Assembly (NCBI RefSeq): GCF_932526225.1
Contig: NC_064048.1
Coordinates: 3,177,597-3,241,596 of the forward strand
Direction: 5' to 3'
DNA length: 64,000 nt
Source of the DNA: Nematostella vectensis
Lineage: Eukaryota > Cnidaria > Anthozoa > Actiniaria > Edwardsiidae
The notes beneath the pieces were generated by a model that was not told the DNA's origin, did no database searches, and worked only from the letters and a program-made list of their open reading frames with translations. The translations under genes were made by a program, and so were the position numbers. Positions within the stretch are counted from its first letter, which is position 1; each line of letters starts with the position of its first letter. Shown here piece after piece: positions 10,861 to 23,605 of the stretch.

Positions 10861-13011
10861 AGTATCTATTCTAACGCTTAGTTTGATATGGTAGACTTAT
10901 GACTGGATATGATAGAATTACCTTTGGCTATTAATAGAATTCACTTCCTACCTTACCAGAATGCCTTAGGGAACCTAAATTGAGTAACGGACTTTTTTCT
11001 CTTATCCTTTTGATTGATACTTGAAAGTTCTAGCGACTGTGTCATTGACTCTTTTTAACAAGCAGGAATTTATCGAGGTCAACAACAATACACAATACAG
11101 TTTCAAATGATATTAAGCCTTTACTTTCGTCCTTACCTCCAGCAAGGACAGGTGTAGCCGTCTTTATTACGTATCATCTAAAAAGAAACATGAAACCAAA
11201 ATAATCGGAATGTTGCTATACACCTGAAAATCTTGTCTGTACATGGTCCATCGCACGGAACTGCGGCTGCCACCACAATTAGTTTTTATATTCATTTTTT
11301 TTTCCAATTTGTTTATTTGGGATCCGTCCTGCATGGACCTCGTGCCCGTTAACGTATGACCCCATTGGGCATTTTATGTTGTCTAATAAAGCTATTTAAA
11401 CCAAATCTCATGTAACATACTGGCGGCCTTTAAGACAACACGTTTTAGCATGTCTGCCTTACATTCTCAGTGAGCAGTAAGCATATGATAGATTGAAAAG
11501 TAAGCATATGATAGATATAAAACTATAGTTTTCGAACAACATGATTTTAAATCTATTTTCCTGGGGGCAATATAATAATTGAAGCGGCAAAGCACTCAAT
11601 TGCCTGCTTGAGCTATCAAGCATTCTGCGTACTCGGCATACATAAGACAAGCTAGTGTTGCTATCTTGTTGTTTTGGTCTTCTCGTGTGATGGATGATAA
11701 TGCTTAAAAAGGACCACTTTCTTTACGGGTTCATCATTCAGCTTCACTTGTACTTATAAGCTGAACTCTTACCAGTAAATCTAAAATCGGGAATCATCTA
11801 AAACAACCTGGAACTACGCTGAAAGCGGCTAGGACTACCCTGAAACCCCTTGAATAAAGATGGCATGCATGTGTAAAGCATTGCTTAATATGAAGTAATC
11901 GATGTCGCCTTAAGTGAAAATACTTATATTAATCAATATGGCTGTCGTTTTTCTAAATGATCTGAAAGAGCCTGAGGCAAGCGCGCGGGAAAACAATGTT
12001 TTAAAAACGGGGTTGGAGCTAATTTAAAAATGTCGGCCTGTATAATCTAGTAATAAACAGAAATTACTGCAAGTTTACTAGAAAATTCTCGACGTACACA
12101 GTTCTAGGGCGACACAAAAGTGCAAAAAATAATTGAAGCAGACTTCCAATGTAATGCCCTAATAAGGAATTGACCAAGCGAACTAGAAAAACGACAAATT
12201 TTACACTACATTGATTGATATGTAAAGCTTATAAAAGAAAACAACGCAACTTCATGTTGCTCCGACTAAGGGCTAACAATCAAAACGTCAGCCACAACTG
12301 CTCTTTCTTAATATACCTTTTCAAGGTATGTTGATTTATAGCTTGTCTACACCTCAGAAACCTTATTAAAAAAATGAAAATAAATAAAATTGTATATTAA
12401 GGTCTCGGTAAAGGAAAACGACGCGTTCTCGAAAAAAAAACACTACACTACATGTACAAACTATATATCAAATAAAAGATTGAATAATCTCCTGCAAGTT
12501 TTATTTTTGCAATAGCTAATTCCGTGTTTAAGTTTTGAGGCCTCACTTGCACGTAATTGCATCTCAATAACAGATATATGATCTACCAAAGTGTGTGAGG
12601 ACTTTTTGTTGACACTGTCAACAAAATATCACAAATCAAAGTTGGAACTCTCATTTCTGGCGAAATTTGGACACGAAAAGTGCTATAAAAGCGATCTTCA
12701 GTCGAAAATCGACAATTCCTCACACACTTTATGACATGGCATAATTATCTATCGGATACCGAAAATTTGAAGGCGACATCTTAAAACCCGTCGCGAGGTT
12801 ACGCCCGACAAGCTCGAGTTCTCGCCTTAAAAAGCTATTTACATGAATACAATACATTGTATCTGTGAATATTTATTATCAGTAACTGTGCTATGTACAG
12901 GTAGTTATATACATGTGACTGTATACCATGAGGAAATATATATGATGAGGAAACAAAGCTGCAGTACCAGTCTCTAAAATACTGTCGAAGGAGCTTTGCA
13001 CTGAAAACGTC
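10861..13011. other. Intergenic, no supported gene
   Basis: AT-rich sequence. A segment at about 11320-11400 ending in a repeated GTGCCC/GGGCAT motif and AATAAAGC looks like the 3' tail of a retroelement, but this is weak. Nothing else could be supported. Confidence 0.4.
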
Positions 13012-13545
13012 GTGTCAATTGTTTTCAACAGCGTGATAGACATGTCCCATGTTCGTCGATAATGGAGGTCTGCATTGATCACATGGTGCGTGTCAATTGT
13101 TTTCAACAGCGTGATAGACATGTCCCATGTTCGTGGATAACCGAGGTCTGCATTGATCACATGGTGCGTGTCAATTGTTTTCAACAGCGTGATAGACATG
13201 TCCTATGTTCGTGGATAATCGAGGTCTGCATTGATCACATGGTGCGTGTCAATTGTTTTCAACCGCGTGATAGACATGTCCCATGTTCGTGGATAATCGA
13301 GGTCTGCATTGATCACATGGTGCGTGTCAATTGTTTTCAACAGCGTGATAGACATGTCCCATGTTCGTCGATAATGTAGGTCTGCATTGATCACGTGATG
13401 AGCACGTGGTGCGTGTCAATTGTTTTCAACCGCGTGATAGACATGTCCCATGTTCGTGGATAATCGGGGTCTGCATTGATCACGTGATGAGCACGTGGTG
13501 CTTGTCAATTGTTTTTAATAGCGTGATTGACATGTCCCATCTCTA
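13012..13545. repeat. Tandem repeat, about seven units of 78-89 bp
   Basis: Units start at 13012, 13090, 13168, 13246, 13324, 13413 and about 13502. The first five steps are 78 bp. The last two are 89 bp because of an inserted GTGATGAGCAC-like 11-mer. Because 78 is divisible by three, frames stay open on both strands; these are not genes. The array directly adjoins the truncated GPCR. Confidence 0.93.
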
Positions 13546-13565
13546 GACTTGCAATCGATACTTCC

Positions 13566-13980
13566 TTATTTGAAAACCAAGAAAAAAGCACACTTATCGA
13601 TTTCTTTCGCTGTGATCCGACGATGACGTAATGGTCTATTTATAGCATGCCATCTTTCAAGGGCGATCAATACTAGTCCATTTATTGAACCAGCAGAGAC
13701 GCACATCCATAGGAAATCCATAGTGGCTTTGAAAGTACCTCTGTGTCTACCCAACAAAACCAAGGTATAGGTGGATATCGCTGTTGCTCCAATCATGGAG
13801 TCCGCTACTGCAACGCTTATAAGCAAGTAAGCACTGCGCTTGCGCAAGGGTTTATTGCTGGCGAATGTCATAAGGGTGAGGATGTTGGCCAAAAGTATAA
13901 TGACGCCCTCCGCGATCATGAACCAGTAGACTGGGCCGAGGTATGCTGTGTTCCACTTATTAGTAACCGTTATCTCAAAT
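13566..13980 (-). pseudogene. Class A GPCR fragment, TM1 to start of TM4
   Basis: An acceptor (TTTTATTTTTAG) precedes 13980, and the minus frame is open to 13566. TM1 holds LLANILTL (N1.50), TM2 holds ISVAVADSM (D2.50), and TM3 ends in LIALERWHAINRPLRH, an ERW form of the DRY motif. The frame stops just inside TM4 at the edge of the 78-bp tandem repeat. TM4-TM7 were not found, and no good donor lies at the end. It is either a truncated gene or an exon whose partners have been lost. The ligand class cannot be told. Confidence 0.6.
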
Positions 13981-13989
13981 CTAAAAATA

Positions 13990-16900
13990 AAATGAAAAAA
14001 GTGGTTATAACTGTAAGAGTGCTGAATGTACTTTTTGTGATTTTCCGTGACACGGCTTTATTACAAATGTGGGCGCAATATTACAAATGTGTCATGACCC
14101 TATCACAAAGTAGAACATAGTAGAACATGTTAAACTATATTCGTTTTCATGTTTTGAAAGCCAAAACTTCTTTTTCACCTGTCTCTTGGCTATACGAAAT
14201 ACTGACATTGTTTTTTATATATAAATAGAAGAACTAAGCGGTTATGAACCTTCGTGCGGTGACACACTAGCCGGAAAATTTAAGAGCATAAAAATATATG
14301 GGAAATAGAACTATAAATAGAATATGGTATTCTAGAATATGGTATGCCTTTGTAGAGCATATCCTCACCTCAGAAAATACTTGAACAGTTGAAGATGAGA
14401 AATACTTTAGATCCGCCTGACATTTATTATATCTCAGATATAATTTTAATTTTTCGTCCTTTTGTTTTATGAAAATGGGGAGACTTTTTTGGCAGCTGAT
14501 ATTGCATCTTTCTATTTTGCATGTATGATAACACTTGACTTTTTTAATGGAACTTTTTAATTAAAAACAAGAAAGTTAAGAACACGCCCAAATCATTTCC
14601 TGTGACTTCCAGACATCCAAGGACCATAAAAAGATTTTTAATGATTGACATTTAAGATCGCGTTTTAACATGTTTGCATGAAATTTCCAAGGACCCGGTC
14701 TAAATAGCAAACAAATAAAAAGATTGTAGGTCTCCTAATCTTTGCTACCGTTTAGCAATTGTCTTCTAGCAAGTAATGTCCTGCATTTCCATTCACTTGA
14801 AATGCTAACAAATGCAGACCTTCAAAAAATAATCCATATGAAAGACACCGAGCTCCTAGCCAATATTCGGGATCTCCCTGTGGTAGAAATATATACTTAA
14901 TTATTATATACTGAATTATTTCCAAGGCCACTAACAAGCATGATGTATGGGGTCTCTCTGGTGTGTTTGGCTCTATTCTATTCTTTTTTTTGCAAGATAT
15001 GACTATATTTTGGTTCTCTAAGCTTGTTTTCGTGAAGAACACCAAGGTAAAAACCGCTAATAGATACAAAAAGCCCAAATAGTTGTGTTCGTGAACCAGA
15101 AGAATGAATACAATACACCAAAAACTGAAATTCGGCTCTGCCAAATTTTCGTCTTTAATAAGACTTCTTCAGGGTCTGCCCACGAACAAGACAATTTGGG
15201 CTTTTTGTATTTAAGGTAAAAACTAAAGTAAAAAAAATCATGTTTTGCTGTATCCAAGTGAAAAAATAAAAAGTAGCCAATTATTCGTGGTGAAATGGTT
15301 CATATGCTGAGAGTCTAGTTCGTATATACAACAGTCAGAACTTTTATTTGAGGCTAAGACTTTTAAGGCTGAAAAATGGATGTTCTTAATAAATTTCATT
15401 GTTATTGCAGCCTTAATATAAACAAAGGCTATTGTATATAAGATTATGGTATCAACAAAGCATCAAAAAGACGAATGATAAATAACAATAAGTATTTCAG
15501 ATTCTACATTCCTTATCACTCTGTTTTGCTGCTTTTTGAGCCTCGGAATATTCTAAAGTGTTATTAGAATTTAGTGAAATCTAAACGTTCTTATAAAAAG
15601 TCCTTATTAAACAAAAATAGTGAGCCTTTTATCCCTGAATAGTTTGACGTTTTTGTTTGTCTGAGCGGCGAAGTCAAGTGAAGAAGAAAAAAAAAACCGA
15701 CGAGCGATAAAATGGCCGTGATACCGCGTTTGATTCAAATCCCGACTTCAGCTTGTATAAAACCAACATAATAATATAACATATAATAATAACAACATCA
15801 AAGAAGTACAGTAATATCTCCCTCTTTATTTTCTCACTATTACAAAAGCTCAGATACTTGAGCTTGCTGGCTTTGATCATCACAAAAATGCATTCCCTCG
15901 CTACAAGGATAGTTTTATGAGATGTATTTTTCTAGGATTACTTCTCAATTCACCGGAATATTCACAAAAATCAATATTATACCTAATGTCTAACTTACAG
16001 ATTTCGTTTGACCATTAGGAAGATAATGAATATTGAGAAACCACGAAGAAGCAGCAAGTTAGAGCGAAAACGGTGTTTGAAGCACGAGGTTTTCCGCTCT
16101 TGATTTTGAATGAAGTCTCGTTTTCGAAATCTTGCAATCCTCGAAGTACTACATCCCCTTAATAAACAACTGCAACCGCAGCTGCCCGTATCCTTGATGC
16201 TAGAATGAAATTTTCGGTTTAGATTTGTGCAAATAGGATGTGTTTTTTTTCGGTCTCGAGTCAAAAAACAGCGGCAAACAACAAGATGTAAATGCCAAAG
16301 CGCGGGTGTAGGGTGAGTAAAAATGCTCACGCGCAGTGGTAGGGTGGTGGTTACTAAAAATAGCCGGATTCGGAATCGACATGGCGCGCGGGGTAATACC
16401 AGTGTCCCTCTCTTATCTTATGCTCTCTTGGTGCTTGTTTGGATTATTCTATGAAACGGTCTAATTTTTGTTATAATGAATGTGAATGGGTGATGAATAT
16501 TGTACTTGACTCTTCCATCTTAGAAAATTTGGCAGAGTCAACTACCAGTTTTTAGAGAACCATATTATACTCTGGTTAACAAACACGACTATTTCAGTAT
16601 TTTGGTTGATTCGTGATGATAGATATATGAATATATGGGTTTCTGGCGTAATCATCGATTATTCTATAGGAAAATTGTTGAGCTTTTCGTATGTAAAAAT
16701 ATCTTTGAGTCATATTTACTGCGATTAGTCAATTTAACACATATTTCTTGTATGATTTACTCGAACAGTCTCTTCTTTTGGTTTTGTTGTGGCTCTTGTT
16801 TCCTATCACATGGCTGCTAAGTCCTCCAAGTCACTCTATTGTTTGGATATATCCTATAACTGTGCGATTTTTTGTTATCTAAATATACGTGCTGGTGTAA

Positions 16901-18516
16901 TTATCGATAGCGATGTAGGAGCTTTTTGCGCGTAAAAATATCTGTATATCATTGGCACTGCGTTAGGACTTCTATTTTACACAATTTCTTTTACGATTTA
17001 CTCGAAATTGTTCCGTTAACGGTATCAGTGGTTATCGAGTGTATATTAAACCTGGCTGACAGGACAATTTGGAAAATGACAATTTGCTGCAAGGTTGTTA
17101 TCTAATACAATCTGCTATGGATTGTCATCTAAAGGTAAAAGCCAACTGGATTTGTTTTCCAAATAAACTTCTTTATAGTAAGCGTTGCTTGAAGCAATCA
17201 TATTGCTGAATAATTGAATTATATAGTATGCCCAAGGGACAACTGCCTTTAAATTATCTTTACTTACAAATTTGATATTTGATGACAACACAAGGGACGG
17301 TATGAATAAATATTCAATGGGCGCCTTTTTCCAACTAGTCTCTCCTGAGAACTGCCAGCAGGGGTTGCTTAACAAAGAGTACGTACAAAAGCGATGAAAA
17401 GCTTGTTTCTCAATGTAAATATATGTCTGCTTTTATAACTTTCTGATTGTTTAATATTTCAATAGGCAAACGAATAGCCGGCATTTGACATAATGTCAGA
17501 TACAGAAAAAATACAGAAAAAACAATAAGCGTTTATTTGGTTGGATAGGCTGCAATATCGTGCTGGCAAATCGTTTGATCATTAGAAATGGGAGAAGCAA
17601 TCGTCTTACAAATTCCACCTGCTTTATACCTTGTCTGCTTTCTCTGTTCCGAAAAGGAGACGCGCTGCAACGTGACCATAAGGCATGTGTTTACCGAGCA
17701 ACGGGAGCAATAAAAAAGTCATACGCGGAATAAAAAAAACGTGAGGGAGGGACGTTTCGGTTTCCCTTATTTTCCTATTGTTTCATTCACATAATAAATA
17801 ATAAATAAAAATACAAACAATGTTTTCTATATTCTTGTTCTTTAAAAGTGCCGAGAACTTTTCATATTTAGAGGTTGAAGAACGAGTTAGTACGTTAAAA
17901 GCCACATCTTTCTTGGCTCGGGGATGACTATTGAATTTCGTTTGAATTTTCGTCGATATGTCAAACCTATGTGTTCTCTATTTCAACATGGTTGATAGAA
18001 AAGTCTGATTAGAAAAGTAAGAAAAAAATAACCTACGTACCATGCGCTAGCCAATTGCAGACACCAGCGTTACAAACACGTACCAAAAGAAATTATTCAT
18101 AGCCGTTGTAAGAAAATGTAGTTATATCGGTTAATGTGCAACTTTTTATATCTTTATAACTTTTTTTATATTTTTTTGTTTTTATATCCATTGTTTTACT
18201 TGCGGTTTTCAATACTTTGCGAACTTTTCTACTTGGCTTTCGTCATTCAAAATCTTCCAAGCGTTTTCATTGTTCAGTATAATAATGGCTTTCAATCATG
18301 TAACCTATCAAAAATCACCAAATGAAATTCTGTTAGTTTGCGACCGAAGCGATTGTTGGAAATTATCGACGAGAGTTTGCAGAATATCCCAAATCGCAGT
18401 AACACTTGACCTTTTCACTTTTATTTTAAATTGCTTATTTTACAGTCGAAAATACACAAACATGCAAAAGTCTTGTTCTTTCCACTTTTAAAACCATTGT
18501 TAAAATTCTCTTTCAG
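13990..18516. other. AT-rich intergenic region
   Basis: No supported gene. Two diverged direct copies of about 250 bp lie at roughly 16630-16870 and 16885-17100, sharing GTAAAAATATCT and GATTTACTCGAA. An inverted repeat of about 33 bp joins 15060-15093 and 15181-15213 around AAAAAGCCCAAAT. Open frames here are short and show no domain. Confidence 0.5.
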
Positions 18517-18526
18517 GACTTCCAAT

Positions 18527-20734
18527 ATGACAAAGTGTATCACAGCTCTTCCCCATTTCTTTGAAAGAGCCTTCGGTACTCTTGGCAGCGGTGTCGCTCG
18601 TCACCCTTGGCTTACAATTGCCTTCTGCACTATAATTATCGGCGCGTGCGCATCTGGTTTTGCGTTCTTTCGGTCGGAATCCCGTGTAGAAAAGCTCTAC
18701 ATCCCGCAAGACAGCCAAGCACTCCTCGATATATCCCGCGGGAACCAATACTTTAAACTACAAGAAAGAAAAGAAACTTTTCTTTTAACTGCCAAAACCG
18801 GTAGTGATCTGCTAACAAAGTCGTGCTTTCTTGAAATTCTAAGGATCCACACGGAAGTTACGTCACTCGATAAATACAGCAAGTACTGTTTAAAGGACGT
18901 CGAGTGGGATAAGTCAACCGATACTCTTATAAGAGCAGGCGTTATGCAGCTTTCTTATCCAATGAATGCAGAAGACAAAAATTACGAAGAAATAAAAGCA
19001 TGGGAGAAAAGTTTGATTGAGAGGATCGAAAAATTGTACAGCGGTCTTTCGCGCGTTTCTGTTCAGATATCTACCGGTCGGAGCCTAAGCGATGCGATTT
19101 CAGAGAGCAGCGGCTCTGATATTTCATTGATTTCGATCACGATGGCTTTGATGTGCACCTTTGCATGTATACTTTTCGGGAAATTTCGAAACCCGCTCGC
19201 TCGTAGGACACTCGTTGCTCGCAAATGCCGGCATCCTCACCGTCGGCTTCGGGATTGTTTTGTGTCTTGGACTTGGCCTTCTTGTCGGTGTACCTTTCAT
19301 AAGTATTGTCGGGGTATTACCATTTCTGGTCATAGGTATAGGAGTAGACGATATGTTTATCATAATAGACGAGCTAGATCGAGTAGACCCTCAACTCAGT
19401 GTCGTCGACATTGTCAAAACTGTGATGTCCAAATCAGGAGCCACTATCACCATGACAACTATCACAGATCTTGTAGCATTCGCCGTAAGCACTTCGACCG
19501 AGTTCAACGCTGTCAAATATTTCTGTATCTACGCTGCTCTGACGATAACATTCTCCTATATTATGATGATCACATTTTTTGTCGCCTTTCTCAGTTTCGA
19601 TGTGCGGAGGATAAAATCAAATAGACGTGACTGCCTACCATTCTGCCTCACACCACCCCCCAAAGGAAAAAATATGCCATGGGCCCATCCCCAGGATTCG
19701 CTTTCAAATACAGCAATGGCGGCATACACGAGGGTACTTATGACTTCGCCTGCACGTGTACCAGTTGTTATAGGTTCCATAGGGCTTCTTCTAACAAGTA
19801 TATTCGGTGCTCTAGAGATCGGAGAAAGCTTCAATAGAAATATGGACTTTATCAACTTACAAGAACAGCACTTCGTGCAAAGCTTTCAGATGAGCATGAT
19901 AATAAGTGATAATCTCAGCTACCACGACCCAGAAATCCAGAGAAAGATTTCAAACCTTCCTGTTATCGCGAAGGCCAATCCATTTCTAGCGAAGAATGTT
20001 CATAACAAAGTGCGATTATATATTCATATCAAATATCTAAAGATATCGTAGCATTGTCATGGACAATATCCAATTCCATGTGTCCATCAAACCCTCACCA
20101 TAATCTTATGTACATTCTCGAATCACGTATATAACGGCGGGAAAACGCCGCATTATTGTTATGGTGAGAGTGCATTACTATTTGCTATTTGCTATTTGAT
20201 CTATTATTTTCTGGTGTAATCCTCCGTTACGCCTATCACAATCCCTTCCCCGATTTTTTGTAAGTTCCCCATAAAGGTAAACAAGATTTGTGTTGATACA
20301 TCCTTCCAACTTTCGCAATTACTTCATTTCTCCGAATGTTCAAAAGATTGCAGTAGCACCAAGCCGAGCGAATCCCCTCCTAAATTTAGATAGATCAGAT
20401 AACTTATAATTGTAAAGCCATGCGTCTCGCGCTATTGTCCTAATCTCTATATTGGATTATTTTAACGAAAGAGAGCGCATGTTAGATAGAGTTTATTGAT
20501 AAGCTGATAAATAGTATTGTGATATTGTTTCCAGGCATTCATCTACCTAGAGCAGTACGTGGTCATACAAAGTGAAGTGATCCGTAATTTGGCCATCGCA
20601 GGCGGAACCGTTTTTGTGATCACGTGGCTTTTCCTGTTGAGCTTAACAGCAAGCATCATCATCTTCTTCAGCTTTGGAGCACTGTTTTTTGAGCTTTTTG
20701 CCATAATGTGGCTATGGGGCGTTACACTGAACAG
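18527..20734 (+). pseudogene. Patched-domain (sterol-sensing, RND-type) protein, frameshifted and incomplete
   Basis: The first exon begins after an acceptor (CTCTTTCAG, 18508-18516) with ATG at 18527. The N-terminus has the family pattern: a TM1 segment, FFRSESRVEKLYIPQDS, then a large extracellular loop. After TM2 the frame shifts at 19196-19203, where CTCG is present twice. The downstream frame continues perfectly with the sterol-sensing helices (VGHSLLANAGILTVGFGI, GIGVDDMFIIIDEL, SGATITMTTITDLVAF) to about 20030. A further exon, 20535-20734, encodes YLEQYVVIQSEV and two membrane helices and ends at a good donor (GTAAGT). The segment expected between these exons and the C-terminal helices after them were not found. 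Proteins of this type export or sense lipids at membranes. Either a pseudogene or an allele or assembly error at the 4-bp repeat. Confidence 0.72.
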
Positions 20735-20749
20735 GTAAGTTGTTGTATA

Positions 20750-21615
20750 CACTGAGTAAGGTAAGATATGGTAAGTTGTGTAGTGGTGTGACGAGGGGCG
20801 GTGTGACGAGGTGTGGTGTGACGAGGGAAGGTGTGAGAAGGTGTGGTGTGGTGAGGTGTGGTGTGACGAGGTGTGGTGTGGTGTGACGAGGTGTGGTGTG
20901 ACGAGGTGTGGTGTGACGAGGTGTGGTATGACGAGGTGTGGTGAGGTGTGGTGTGACGAGGTGTGGTGTGACGAGGTGAGGTGTGGTGTGACGAGGTGTG
21001 GTGTGGTGTGACGAGGTGTGGTGTGACGAGGTGTGGTGTGACGAGGTGTGGTATGACGAGGTGTGGTGAGGTGTGGTGTGACGAGGTGTTGTGTGGTGAG
21101 GTGTGGTATGACGAGGTGTGGTGAGGTGTGGTATGACGAGGTGTGGTGTTGTGTGGTGAGGTGTGGTATGACGAGGTGTGGTGAGGTGTGGTATGACGAG
21201 GTGTGGTGAGGTGTGGTGTGACGAGGTGTGGTGTGACGAGGTGTGGGGTGGTGAGGTGTAGTGTGAGGGGGTGTGGTCTGGAGGAGGTGTGGTATGACGA
21301 GGCGTGGTCTGGTGAGGTGTGGTGTGGTGTGGTGTGACGAGGTGTGGTGTGACGAGGTGTTGTGTGGTGAGGTGTAGTGTGAGGGGGTGTGGTCTGGAGG
21401 AGGTGTGGTATGACGAGGCGTGGTCTGGTGAGGTGTGGTGTGGTGTGGTGTGACGAGGTGTGGTGTGAGGAGGTGTGGTGTGACGAGGTGTGGTGTGGTG
21501 AGGTGTTGTGTGACGAGGTGTGGTCTGGTGAGGTGTGGTGTGGTGTGGTGTGAGGAGGTGTGGTATGACGAGGCGTGGTTCTGGTAGGTGAGGTGGGGTG
21601 ATTGTGGTCTGGTGG
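20750..21615. repeat. G-rich minisatellite of about 15-bp units
   Basis: Variants of GTGTGGTGTGACGAG, with shorter GTGTGGTGAG steps, fill about 860 bp directly after the Patched exon donor. The long His/Thr/Ser frame on the minus strand is a by-product. Strong strand asymmetry (G and T on plus, almost no C) is visible. Confidence 0.95.
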
Positions 21616-23067
21616 CATGGGGTGTGATTGGGTCAGCTCAGGTCATTAAGTTTATGCGAGTCGAGCTGAAGTTTAGTATGTTGGGTAAAATGTGTTGAAG
21701 TCCAGTGCGGCTAGCCTCTGGTATTTGCTGAGATGAGGGTTTTTTTTTTGTATCCCGTGATGAGCTATAGACCACCTCTTTTAACTCAACATATTTATTA
21801 GGGATTTCACCGAAACTTACTCTGTGTGAAGCCATGTGCCTGAACAACAAAACATTACAGTAGAAGAGGGGGGGGGGGGTAGGTGCTTAACAAATTATGT
21901 TCTGGGGGCTCTGTGGTGGGCCATAACGAGGCTCTGCAGGCATCTCCTAAAGAAAAAAGTCGACATTCGACTTAACTATTTTTACCAAATGTAAACTTTA
22001 CTAGTGTCTCTATGATTAACCTCGTCATGGCGATCGAATTATCCGTCGACTACAGTGCTCACATTGCGCATGCGTTTGTGACCACCGCATGCGAGACCAG
22101 AAGACCGTGTTATACATGCCATGAAAACTACGGGTGCAAACGTACTCATGGGAGGTACATCCTCATTTATATGTACTTTTGGCCATAAGGGAAGTTAAAT
22201 CATTATTTACAGAATACCTTGTGTGGTGTAGTTTTTATCAAGACTTCTCCTGAATCAAACCTCAGGGAGAACAAATGATATTAACCCCGTTTGACAGAGC
22301 CAGATGTTCCTTAAGATGTTCCTCGCCATCGCCTCGGTCTGCTTCATGGCCTCTGCATCGTCCTCGTCTTTCTATCTCTTCTCTACAGATGGCCTCCGAT
22401 TAAGACAGAGGTACAGACAGAAGTACATAAGTTTGCTTATGTAGGTTTAACATACAAAAATGAGTGTGCGCGCGCCTATGTCGTTATGTCGCTAGTGTGG
22501 ACCAGGCATTAGAGTGTCCGTCAGTTCTTTGAATGAAAAATACATCACAACATACCCACCTATCAAACCGTGTTCGGTTTCAAGTTTTTTTCCATTTCTT
22601 TGTTCCGATGCAAAGTAAGAAGATTGAATAATTTCCAGGTAGCACGAGACCAAAGGTCTGAAATATGGCCTACTCAAAACTCTCAAAACCCAAACAAGGT
22701 CTTATTTTTTAATTTCTAGCCAAGCATTTTCGCGGCGAAATTCTGTAGGAATAGGTATCATAACTTACGCACTTTTTGGGGTTTGAAAAAAAATTGTTTC
22801 ATCAAGGGTCGGTGTTTTAGGAAGAAATGAATTCCGACCAGTCTTCTCAATCCCCACAACAACTTCTGATGGCAAAGTTTCTCCCTTATTTTTCTCGTCA
22901 CAATGCATCGATCTATTCTCAGGTCAGTGCGGGCTGTGAAGTCGTACCTCCCAGCAGTAATGGTAAGGCTGATAAGCACCTAGAGATGGGATCATGTGAT
23001 GGCATCGCGAATGACGCATATTCCCCACAAGGGCACGGAAGCAAAAGTGGAGGCCAACCAGAGTGCA
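21616..23067. other. Intergenic or intronic, no supported gene
   Basis: No exon continuing the Patched-like gene was recognised. A poly-G tract lies near 21870. The open frames at 22492-23072 show no domain. Confidence 0.4.
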
Positions 23068-23193
23068 GTTAAACACGAGCGCGCGCTATAAAAGCTCCAC
23101 CCTTTTTTGCAAGTTCTCGCGCAAGTCGTCGTCATTCAGCTAGACTTCATTGAGTGCAGACCTCTGAAACTGCCAGAAAAAGCATAGCAAAAA
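23068..23193 (+). promoter_or_regulatory. TATA promoter with short first exon, rightward
   Basis: TATAAAAG at 23087-23094, a likely start near 23120, and a donor AAAGTAAGG at 23191-23199. No coding exon was found downstream on the plus strand. Confidence 0.45.
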
Positions 23194-23219
23194 GTAAGGC
23201 CAATGAATAGACTGTTATT

Positions 23220-23370
23220 ACTTTAAAGGTGTGTTTTCGGCCAATCTTGAGCTCTATTATAGCTTTCTGGCCTCTCTCTACGGAGCTCTGCACTCAGTGA
23301 ACTCAAATGACGAATGACAGCTTGCCTAAGGCAAGTCCCTTTTATAGCGCGCTCGTGTTTAAGGATCCTT
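23220..23370 (-). promoter_or_regulatory. Inverted diverged copy of the same promoter, leftward
   Basis: On the minus strand AACACGAGCGCGCTATAAAA (TATA at 23346-23340) and GAGTGCAGAGCTC repeat the 23068-23190 promoter and first exon in opposite orientation. The donor GTAAGG of the other arm is not preserved. Confidence 0.5.
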
Positions 23371-23504
23371 CCACATCTGCCCTTGTTTGAGTGACAGGGC
23401 CAGCCTCAAGAAGGTAGGTACCTTCTAGGGATGTTTTACCGGGGCATCGGACAATTTCTTTATCTGAACCCACCACTTATTGTTAGGTCCGTTGAAAATT
23501 TGTT

Positions 23505-23605
23505 ACATTAAGATTAATTGCTTTATTACATAAAGCGTTGATTTGTTGTTACATTAAGCGTCAGTGTTACATTAAGCGGCGATTTTTGTTACATTAAGCT
23601 GCGAA
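23505..23605 (+). repeat. Repeated GTTACATTAAG motif
   Basis: GTTACATTAAG occurs four times within about 100 bp with irregular spacing. Function unknown. Confidence 0.6.

Noticed and set aside
11290-11400. 3' end of a non-LTR retroelement
   Set aside because: Only a resemblance in the last 80 bp with AATAAA; no reverse transcriptase frame upstream.
12891-13394. Repeated-peptide ORFs on both strands
   Set aside because: Artefact of 78-bp tandem units, which are a multiple of three.
13012-13545. CRISPR-like array
   Set aside because: Units are uniform without unique spacers, and the DNA is animal.
20722-21618. 298-residue His/Thr/Ser-rich frame on the minus strand
   Set aside because: Entirely produced by the 15-bp minisatellite; no start context, exon signals or conserved domain.
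22320-22385. Hydrophobic segment as a further Patched exon
   Set aside because: Sequence does not match the expected C-terminal helices and no convincing donor follows.
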